This document shows, in pieces, positions 1-5,068 of a stretch of 15,508 bases of DNA (position 1 is the first letter of the stretch; the number at the start of each line of letters is the position of its first letter). Source of the DNA: Dehalococcoidia bacterium (GTDB lineage: Bacteria; Chloroflexota; Dehalococcoidia; GIF9; AB-539-J10); the NCBI GenBank assembly GCA_030603485.1, contig JAUVXS010000022.1:1-15508 (forward strand). Reading direction: 5' to 3'. The position numbers and the translations under genes are program-made. Under the pieces are notes generated by a model, which saw only the letters and a program-made list of their open reading frames with translations, was not told the origin of the DNA and did no database searches.

Positions 1-19
1 CTATTCCTACTTCTGGCAT
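1..19 (-). CDS. start of an unidentified gene, cut by the window edge
   Basis: On the minus strand an ATG at 17-19 follows a good ribosome site (GGGAGG, about 25-31). It opens a frame that reads M-P-E-V-G-I before leaving the window. It lies 29 bases past the stop of the 96-aa gene and has its own Shine-Dalgarno, so it is probably the second gene of the riboswitch-controlled transcript. Six residues are too few to identify a product. From the upstream SAM-I riboswitch one would expect a methionine, SAM or methyl-group gene, but that is inference. Confidence 0.6.
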
Positions 20-48
20 TGTAAACCTCCCTTTTTATTTATTGTTTG

Positions 49-339
49 TTAGCCCGCTAGGTCTGGTAAGCCGTCCTCGATCGGGGTAAAGCCAGCGAGG
101 ACAAGCCCGAGCTCGTCAAGTGACCAGTAGACTTCCCGGCCCTTGTATCCGTCGCCGTTGGCGGTATGTGCCGGGGTGATGACATTGCCGAAAGCGGCCT
201 CAAGGGCCCGGACGGTGGCGCCGTTGTCGCACGGCACATGCTCACGCTCGCCGGTTTCGGAGTCTTCGATCTCCAGGGTACCCAGGCCACTTCCCCAGGA
301 CCCGCGGAACTCAATCAGCCTTCCCTTTCTGATTTCCAT
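49..339 (-). CDS. 96-aa protein of unknown function, first gene behind a SAM-I riboswitch
   Basis: I do not recognise this protein. It is a complete small soluble-looking frame with no signal peptide or membrane segment. The N-terminal part (about 1-30) looks like small beta strands with a Gly/Ser-rich turn (FRGSWGSGLG) followed by acidic IEDSETGE. The middle has a single cysteine in VPCDNG and then a helix-like TVRALEAAFG. The ATG at 337-339 is chosen because a near-perfect AGGAGGT lies seven bases upstream (complement of 346-352). The gene sits directly after the S-box leader and two terminator hairpins, and another gene starts 29 bases downstream. Its transcription should therefore rise when SAM is scarce. 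A link to methionine/SAM metabolism is inferred from this control only; the sequence shows no catalytic motif. Confidence 0.85.
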   Translation of the reverse strand: MEIRKGRLIEFRGSWGSGLGTLEIEDSETGEREHVPCDNGATVRALEAAFGNVITPAHTANGDGYKGREVYWSLDELGLVLAGFTPIEDGLPDLAG

Positions 340-393
340 CTTTTTACCTCCTTTCTTTTAATTTCAGCCTAATAGGGAGCAGTTAACACAAAT

Positions 394-441
394 AAAAAAA
401 GGCCGCTTCCTTTCCAGCTTAGGGCTATCAAAGAAGCGGCC
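394..441 (-). terminator. second intrinsic terminator downstream of the SAM-I aptamer
   Basis: Reading leftward, GGCCGCTTC (433-441) pairs with GAAGCGGCC (401-409) across a long loop and is followed at once by seven T (complement of 394-400). This is a textbook rho-independent terminator. The loop carries TTGATAGCCC (complement of 422-431), an exact complement of the 5' side of the riboswitch P1 stem at 605-614. Confidence 0.85.
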
Positions 442-453
442 ACAGACAACAAC

Positions 454-479
454 AAAACCTCCGGGCGGAGGTTTCCGCC
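454..479 (-). terminator. riboswitch expression platform: terminator and mutually exclusive hairpin
   Basis: On the minus strand AACCTCC (467-473) and GGAGGTT (456-462) form a seven-pair hairpin with a four-base loop, then TTTTGTTGTTG. The same bases can instead form GGCGGA (474-479) with TCCGCC (464-469). The two hairpins share bases 464-473, so only one can form at a time. That is the layout expected of a terminator and an antiterminator or anti-antiterminator. Which one SAM favours is not proven by reading alone. Confidence 0.7.
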
Positions 480-504
480 TTCCTTTTCCACTACTCATGA
501 GCAG

Positions 505-616
505 TGACCTATCGTTCCCCCTGGTGGGGGCTGGCTTTGGCACCTTCAAGAAAGACTCAAAGGTTGCCGTGCGGATTATAGGGCCAGTTCCCTAGCCGCA
601 ACTCTTGATAGCCCGG
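505..616 (-). ncRNA. SAM-I (S-box) riboswitch aptamer
   Basis: The minus strand shows the S-box signatures in the right order: GCTATCAAGAG (P1 and kink-turn side), AGGGAACTGGCCC, CGGCAACC, GGTGCCAAAGCCAGC, and the closing CGATAG. P1 is formed by CTATC near 608-612 and GATAG near 509-513. Inner stems GCGG/CCGC and AGGG/CCCT are also visible. There is one extra A in the AGGGA/CTGGCCC junction compared with the commonest form. SAM-I aptamers bind S-adenosylmethionine and normally turn off methionine, cysteine or SAM genes by premature termination. Two terminator hairpins follow here before the 96-aa gene, consistent with transcriptional control. Confidence 0.94.
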
Positions 617-645
617 TGTTTATTCACTTTTTAATATGCTGATAT

Positions 646-675
646 ATTATATGCACAATTTAATCTATTTGTCAA
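646..675 (-). promoter_or_regulatory. consensus sigma-70-type promoter for the S-box operon
   Basis: The minus strand reads TTGACA (complement of 670-675), an 18-base spacer, then TATAAT (complement of 646-651). Both hexamers are perfect consensus. Transcription would start about 7-10 bases further on, near 636-640, leaving a short run before P1 of the riboswitch. Confidence 0.9.
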
Positions 676-784
676 TATAATAAGTGTGCTTTACAAAAGA
701 ACCTTTAGAAAAGAATAAGAAGTAGTTACTTTTTTAATAAAAGTGTTAAAATAGAATTGGGCTATGAAATCTAAAAATCCAAAG

Positions 785-928
785 GCGAGCTTGGCAAGCC
801 CTCTGCTTCTCTAGCAAAGCAAGGCGTCTGCCCACTGAGGGGCAGAGAAAGCAAGGGAAGCGATCGGGCTTTAGTGACAGGGTAAGCTGTCTGTTTCCTC
901 CTCACAGGCACGGGCAAGACGCTTGTCC
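785..928 (+). ncRNA. candidate structured RNA or leader upstream of the DUF2779 gene
   Basis: This non-coding stretch is richer in G+C than the AT-rich DNA before it and folds on paper into a nested arm. The pairings are AAGCCC (796-801) with GGGCTT (866-871), GCTTC (805-809) with GAAGC (857-861), and TCTGCCC (827-833) with GGGCAGA (840-846). Two further hairpins follow: GACAG (876-880) with CTGTC (887-891), and GGGCAAG (912-918) with CTTGTCC (922-928). AAAGCAAGG occurs twice (816-824 and 848-856). I do not recognise the family. It could be a leader RNA for the downstream nuclease genes, a small RNA, or the end of a mobile element. Strand is assigned only from the downstream gene. Confidence 0.35.
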
Positions 929-997
929 AGACTGGGAGAAGAGGTAAGAGGGATTAAATAAGCGACACCCTGAGGGCACAGGGAAAAAGGTGTAGTT

Positions 998-2476
998 ATG
1001 ACAGAAAAGGGTATATCAAAGCTACTCTCAAAAACCAAATATCTGAATGGCCTCCAGTGCCCAAGATTGATCTGGATCGAGATCCACGAACCGGAAAAAA
1101 TACCCGAGACCGATCCGGTAACTCAGCACATTTTTAGCCAAGGGCATCTTGTTAGTGAGCTAGCCAAGAGGCTGTTTCCTGATGGCATTGATATTTCCAC
1201 TGAGGACTTCATGGGAAATATCTCCAGTACAATAGATTTGTTAAGGGAGAGGAAACCTTTGTTTGAAGCTGGAATACTTGTAGGGAAGCTCTACTCCAGG
1301 ATAGACATCTTATATCCAGCCGCTGAAGAAGAATGGGATATCGTTGAGGTGAAGAGTTCAACCAGCGTGAAAGATGTCCATATTAATGACGTGGCTTATC
1401 AGCATTACTGTTGTAATCAATCTGGGTTAAATATCAGAAAATGCTACCTTGCTTTAATCAACAATCAGTACGTGAAGGGTGGGGAGATTGACCCGGAAGG
1501 CCTTTTTAATATCCATGACATTACCGACCAAGTAGAAGAAGCGAGCGTGGGCATAGAGGGCAGGATTGATGGCATACTGGAAGTCATTAATCAGGGAACA
1601 TGTCCTGAAATGATAATCGGACTGCACTGTAGAGATCCCTATGAATGCCCGCTTACAGACTGCTGGGATTCCCTCCCTGAGCACAATATATTTTCACTCT
1701 ACTATGGTGGAAAGAAGTCTTTCGAAATGTATAACAGTGGCATAGTAACCGTTGGAGAAATACCGGATGGTTACAAATTGAACGATAAACAGCGTATTCA
1801 GCAAGCTTGTGTCGCCAGTGGTGAACCACATGTAGACAGAGAAGCTATTCATGGTTTCCTGTCGTCTCTGGAGTATCCCCTGCACTATCTTGATTTTGAA
1901 ACAATCGGTCCGGCAGTACCCCTATTCGATGGGGTTAGGCCTTACCAGAACATTTCTTTCCAGTTCTCCCTTTACGTAGTCAAAGATGAGTTTTCACAGC
2001 CAGAACATTTTTCTTTCCTTGTTAGTGACACCGATGATCCCAGGCCTGCTCTATTGTCTGAACTCCAAAAAACTCTTGGTAATTCCGGCAGTATTATTGT
2101 CTACAACAAAGGATTTGAAGAAGGAATATTGAGAGACCTGGCAGCGGCCTTTCCGGAGTATAGTGACTGGATAGAGCAGGTGTGTAGCAGATTGGTTGAT
2201 TTGCTGGCGCCATTTAGAAACTTCGATTACTATCACCCGGCTCAGAAAGGGAGCGCTTCGCTTAAGGCTGTACTACCGGCAATTACAGGTAGGGGTTACG
2301 AGGATCTGGATATTAATGATGGACAGCTAGCCAGTATTTCTTTTCTATCAGCAACCTTCGGTGGTATGCCTGAGGCAGAGAGAGCTAAGATAATGGAGAA
2401 TCTAGAAAAATACTGTGACAGGGATACCGAAGGTATGATATGGATTGTGGATAAGTTGAAAGAATTGTGCAATTAA
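998..2476 (+). CDS. DUF2779 protein: Cas4/RecB-like nuclease fused to a DEDDy exonuclease
   Basis: This 492-aa protein combines two nuclease folds. The N-terminal half (about 1-225) resembles Cas4/RecB-type PD-(D/E)XK enzymes: His50, Asp103 in RIDIL and E117-x-K119 in VEVKSS form the expected active site. Cys21 and the late cluster Cys211, Cys217, Cys222 resemble the four-cysteine Fe-S set of that family. The C-terminal half (about 290-492) is the DUF2779 RNase H-fold exonuclease: DFE at 299-301, Asn370 in VYNKGFEE, and YCDRD at 472-476, a YxxxD motif of the DEDDy type. These enzymes degrade DNA or RNA 3' to 5' in known relatives; the substrate here is unknown. The ATG at 998 follows AAGGTG. 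The 190-aa gene begins 34 bases downstream on the same strand, so the two are likely one operon. Confidence 0.88.
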   Translation: MTEKGISKLLSKTKYLNGLQCPRLIWIEIHEPEKIPETDPVTQHIFSQGHLVSELAKRLFPDGIDISTEDFMGNISSTIDLLRERKPLFEAGILVGKLYSRIDILYPAAEEEWDIVEVKSSTSVKDVHINDVAYQHYCCNQSGLNIRKCYLALINNQYVKGGEIDPEGLFNIHDITDQVEEASVGIEGRIDGILEVINQGTCPEMIIGLHCRDPYECPLTDCWDSLPEHNIFSLYYGGKKSFEMYNSGIVTVGEIPDGYKLNDKQRIQQACVASGEPHVDREAIHGFLSSLEYPLHYLDFETIGPAVPLFDGVRPYQNISFQFSLYVVKDEFSQPEHFSFLVSDTDDPRPALLSELQKTLGNSGSIIVYNKGFEEGILRDLAAAFPEYSDWIEQVCSRLVDLLAPFRNFDYYHPAQKGSASLKAVLPAITGRGYEDLDINDGQLASISFLSATFGGMPEAERAKIMENLEKYCDRDTEGMIWIVDKLKELCN

Positions 2477-2510
2477 AGCATTACCTTAATACTCAGGGAG
2501 GACCGAAATA

Positions 2511-3083
2511 ATGGAGTTAACGGAACAAGATATTAAGCAATTATTACAGGAAAGTCTTGTTTTAGCCCAGGCAGAACCTGATAAAGGAGACTCCACACAG
2601 AAGAGAAATCAAAATAGATCTCGATCTTGGGTTAGCATCCTGGCAGCGCAACTCAAAGCTCAATATTCGACTAACTCTGATATACGAGTTTTTTCAAAAT
2701 ATGATAAAGCAAATAGGAAAGATTTTGGGTTAAATGAGCTACTGTACGACATCGTTGTATGCAGAGTTGATGAAGTGGCGTCCTCCACACATAAAAAGAA
2801 ATTATACTATATCAAAGATACAATATGGCAGGTGGAATCAGAATTCGCCCATGATAGCAGACAGGCACTTATCGATTTTAATAAGCTAGTACTGGGATCA
2901 GCTCAAAATAAACTATTCATCGGCTCACAGGTAAGAAAGGGTAAAGAGGACTTACTTCTTAATGTTCTCAAACCAGCAGCGAGAGTATGCACTGGCCATG
3001 TTTATGTAGCCTTAATTCCCCATCCCGCCAAATGGAAAGACATTAACGGTTCTGTAAAGTTATGGTCTATGAAAGCTAATTAA
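2511..3083 (+). CDS. 190-aa protein, putative PD-(D/E)XK endonuclease
   Basis: I do not recognise a named family, but the layout suggests a small restriction-type nuclease. ELLYDIVV (Glu76, Asp80) lies in a predicted strand and is followed about 28 residues later by IWQVESEF (Glu109, Glu111). Lys125 in DFNKL could serve as a migrated catalytic lysine. Basic, polar residues dominate about 25-70, suitable for nucleic-acid contact. There is no signal peptide or membrane segment. The start has a strong GGGAGG site about ten bases upstream, 34 bases after the DUF2779 stop, which suggests cotranscription and a joint role in DNA processing or defence. The nuclease call rests on motif spacing only. 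Confidence 0.6.
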   Translation: MELTEQDIKQLLQESLVLAQAEPDKGDSTQKRNQNRSRSWVSILAAQLKAQYSTNSDIRVFSKYDKANRKDFGLNELLYDIVVCRVDEVASSTHKKKLYYIKDTIWQVESEFAHDSRQALIDFNKLVLGSAQNKLFIGSQVRKGKEDLLLNVLKPAARVCTGHVYVALIPHPAKWKDINGSVKLWSMKAN

Positions 3084-3099
3084 AGCCGCACAAAGGAGC

Positions 3100-3115
3100 C
3101 TGACTTTTAATCAGG
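3100..3115 (+). repeat. extra copy of the tRNA-Lys anticodon-arm sequence
   Basis: CTGACTTTTAATCAGG here is identical to 3182-3197 inside the tRNA, 82 bases away. With flanking GAG (3097-3099) and CTC (3118-3120) it forms its own stem-loop with a seven-base loop, like an isolated anticodon arm. It is either a relic of a second tRNA copy, a scar of integration at the tRNA, or a partial terminator for the 190-aa gene (no T-run follows). Confidence 0.6.
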
Positions 3116-3154
3116 TGCTCTGAAAAACAGGCTGAGTGGCCTAAAGAACAACAT

Positions 3155-3230
3155 GCGCCGTTAGCTCAGTTGGTAGAGCAGCTGACTTTTAATCAGGGTG
3201 TCACAGGTTCGAGACCTGTACGGCCTACCA
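3155..3230 (+). tRNA. tRNA-Lys (anticodon TTT), with two stem mismatches
   Basis: A 76-base cloverleaf with encoded CCA. The D stem is GCTC/GAGC, the anticodon loop CTTTTAA with TTT at 3188-3190, the T arm ACAGG-TTCGAGA-CCTGT, and the discriminator A3227. The acceptor stem pairs five of seven: G3155 faces T3226 as a wobble and C3156 faces C3225 as a mismatch. The anticodon stem also has G3181 against G3197. The usual lysine tRNA has pairs at these places, so this copy may be weakened, edited by recombination, or a pseudo-tRNA. No integrase lies in the window. Confidence 0.8.
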
Positions 3231-3268
3231 AAGCTAGAAGACCGTCCCTGCTGGGGAGTTTGTGAAAG

Positions 3269-3309
3269 AATCAGGGTGTCAAGACGCTTGGTCAACCGAC
3301 ACCCTGATT
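3269..3309 (+). terminator. terminator-like hairpin built from tRNA-Lys sequence
   Basis: AATCAGGGTGTC (3269-3280) pairs perfectly with GACACCCTGATT (3298-3309) across a 17-base loop, followed by TTATCCTTCTT. The left arm is an exact copy of 3191-3202 within the tRNA (anticodon stem 3' side plus variable loop). It can terminate transcription of the tRNA and upstream genes. The loop carries CAAGACGCTTG, also found at 915-925. Confidence 0.6.
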
Positions 3310-3336
3310 TTATCCTTCTTCGGCTAGAATTTCAAG

Positions 3337-3433
3337 TGACCACCAGTTGTATTCTAATAATTTTACAAAATACTAAAATGTGGCAGAATGCAATTGTGTC
3401 TCTCGGATAATGGGACACCGAAAACTGACCACC
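3337..3433. mobile_element. possible relic of an IS21-type insertion sequence end
   Basis: TGACCACC occurs at 3337-3344 and 3426-3433, the second inside ACACCGAAAACTGACCACC. Repeated TGACCAC-type words in the terminal region recall the multiple end repeats of IS21-family elements. No transposase frame is present and I cannot compare with a database, so this is a weak call. Nothing else is evident in 3310-3519. Confidence 0.25.
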
Positions 3434-3519
3434 GATACCACAAGAAGAAGATGGGATTTCATGATGTCATAGGAGATAAGCAAAGGTAATAGGGCAGCAG
3501 GCCGCCAAAGGTCACAAGG

Positions 3520-3828
3520 TCAATATGACTTAACGCCATTTCCTCCGTCTTTGAACAGTTCTTGAGGTCTACCCCGATATTGCTCCAAGAGTTTGGCATA
3601 CTGCAGTTCTCTGTCAAATGCCTCCGAGTTATCGGATGCAGTCGCAATCAAGAATGATGAAACAGCCACTGCCGTCTTGTATAATTCTTCTTTTGCTTCG
3701 TTCTTCCGCGCTCCGTAACCTGCAACATCTAACTCTGGGCAGTATGCCTCATAGTACTTGCCAACTTTTCTTATTCGCAGCGCTAGGTGCAACTCCGGCT
3801 CTATTGTGGACACAGTATTTACTGCCAT
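3520..3828 (-). CDS. solitary HicB-like antitoxin-family protein, 102 aa
   Basis: Residues about 13-60 read like the HicB partial RNase H fold: strand LALRIRKV, then YYEAYCPELDVAGYG, then an acidic-basic helix NEAKEELYKTAVAV. The CPEL-D-x-x-G-x-G core is the hallmark. HicB proteins normally neutralise the HicA mRNA interferase and often repress their own operon through a C-terminal DNA-binding domain. Here no HicA-like frame (about 60 aa) lies on either side, and the C-terminal part (about 70-102) shows no obvious ribbon-helix-helix or HTH. The start at 3828 follows GAGG nine bases upstream. The gene has its own promoter at 3956-3984, separate from the cluster upstream. It may be an orphan antitoxin or a HicB-fold protein with another role. 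Confidence 0.7.
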   Translation of the reverse strand: MAVNTVSTIEPELHLALRIRKVGKYYEAYCPELDVAGYGARKNEAKEELYKTAVAVSSFLIATASDNSEAFDRELQYAKLLEQYRGRPQELFKDGGNGVKSY

Positions 3829-3955
3829 AATATTATCCTCGATAGCTTACGTCATTTTCTGTGGAGGTTATTCTACAGATACGTGATAAAAGCATTACTA
3901 TAAGACATAATATCACATGAATCTGCGTGATGCAATGTTGATTTCACCAGTAGGA

Positions 3956-3984
3956 TATATATCACACCCACGTCTCGCTGTCAA
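3956..3984 (-). promoter_or_regulatory. promoter for the HicB-like gene
   Basis: The minus strand reads TTGACA (complement of 3979-3984), a 17-base spacer, then TATATA (complement of 3956-3961). The -35 is perfect consensus and lies one base past the stop of the 360-aa gene (3986-3988). The leader of about 120 bases contains scattered ATCAC/GTGAT words that could be operator half-sites. Confidence 0.75.
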
Positions 3985-3985
3985 G

Positions 3986-5068
3986 TTATTCTTCTACTAC
4001 CTGCAGTTTACCACACGAGCAGACGAGATCCACAAGTGATTCAACTACTCCAAAATCAATCTGCCAAAGAGCTTCGACACCTACAGTATACTGCTTGGTG
4101 TTAAATGATTCAGGTGTGCTGTACCGGAGCGCTACGTCTTGTTTGAGTAAGCAGAAAAGGGCTACACCCACGTTTTGGAGCTTGCTACCCAAAGGGCATA
4201 TATCGATGTGGTTTGTGAACTCATATTGCCGGTAGATCTGTTCAAGTCTACGAAAGGTTTCAGTATACTCAAAGGTATTGAGTTCAAAAACTGGGTCTTC
4301 TGGTGGTACGCTATTGATTTCTCTCATGGCTTCAATCCGCCAACGATTCTCAGGCAAATGAGGTATCCCAAGTATCCATATAGTTTTGGAAGGTTGGAGA
4401 TCTGAAACCACACTCCTTATTCGTTCAGGCTTAAATGTTGGAAACACGATTAGCATGGTGGGCAATTGATCTGGGTTAGTCCCCGGATAGACGGGACATT
4501 CTTTGACTTTCAAGATTCCAGTTGACATACCACTCCCAGTATCCGTTGTCCACTCTTCCGGGGAGCTTTCGTATTCTGGTAGGGTCGGGTGATAAACAGC
4601 AGCCTCACTGTAAAGGATTCGAAGCTTTATCTTCCGCTCAAACAGCAACCGCAGCGTAGACAGTATGAGTTCCGAAGAGCATGCACTAATGTCGAATGTT
4701 ACTGTGGGGAGTGGGTCAGTAAAATCAAGCATTGAGTTAAGCCTACCTCCAAAGTCAGCAACAAAATCTCGGTCTTGATAAAGGACAGCGGTAGGTTCTG
4801 TCTTAGTGAAGACTGATAGAGCTGAGATTAATTCTGGGCGATTCTGTAAGTTATCGGAAGTATTGGTTTCGTATTCGAAGAAGATGCTATGCTGGGTTCT
4901 ATATTTTTTGTTCTTCAACTCCACTGCTATCCTTGTGCAGCGGGGCTCGAATCCGCAAGCGCACATGAATAGTTCGTCGTTTGTGCTGTCCTGGCTTGGA
5001 ATGTAAGGAGAGATAGCAGCCAAGGACGCACAAACTTCCTCAACCTCGATTTCCTTAAGGTAAGCCAT
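3986..5068 (-). CDS. 360-aa orphan protein, partner of the kinase-ATPase
   Basis: I do not recognise a named family. Three conserved-looking blocks stand out. FMCACGFEPRC (34-44) comes after a hydrophobic strand. TVTFDISACSSELILSTL (123-140) is followed by KLRILYSEA, a strand-turn-helix pattern like a Rossmannoid ligand-binding or nuclease fold. Near the C terminus NHIDICPLGSKLQNVGVALF (286-305) leads to VALRYSTPESFN. Two similar lobes could form a CARF-like or related sensor, but this is inference. No membrane segment or signal peptide is seen. Its ATG (5066-5068) shares one base with the kinase stop (TAATG), so translation is coupled and the two products are probably made in a fixed ratio and may act as one complex. 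It is the last gene of the cluster. Confidence 0.8.
   Translation of the reverse strand: MAYLKEIEVEEVCASLAAISPYIPSQDSTNDELFMCACGFEPRCTRIAVELKNKKYRTQHSIFFEYETNTSDNLQNRPELISALSVFTKTEPTAVLYQDRDFVADFGGRLNSMLDFTDPLPTVTFDISACSSELILSTLRLLFERKIKLRILYSEAAVYHPTLPEYESSPEEWTTDTGSGMSTGILKVKECPVYPGTNPDQLPTMLIVFPTFKPERIRSVVSDLQPSKTIWILGIPHLPENRWRIEAMREINSVPPEDPVFELNTFEYTETFRRLEQIYRQYEFTNHIDICPLGSKLQNVGVALFCLLKQDVALRYSTPESFNTKQYTVGVEALWQIDFGVVESLVDLVCSCGKLQVVEE

Noticed and set aside
364..549. A 61-aa frame on the minus strand
   Set aside because: It lies across the riboswitch 3' end and both terminators; the sequence is fully explained by RNA structure.
726..752. A plus-strand promoter (TTACTT and TAAAAT) for the DUF2779 genes
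   Set aside because: The spacer is only 15 bases and the hexamers are weak; AT-rich DNA gives such matches easily.
892..955. A short frame spelling LLTGTGKTLVQ, like a Walker A motif, within the leader region
   Set aside because: It runs about 20 codons to a stop, has no matching upstream frame or Walker B, and overlaps bases explained by a hairpin. It might be a decayed ATPase gene fragment but cannot be supported.
3198..3410. 70-aa plus-strand frame beginning in the tRNA
   Set aside because: It starts inside the tRNA and passes through the terminator hairpin; no ribosome site or protein-like features.
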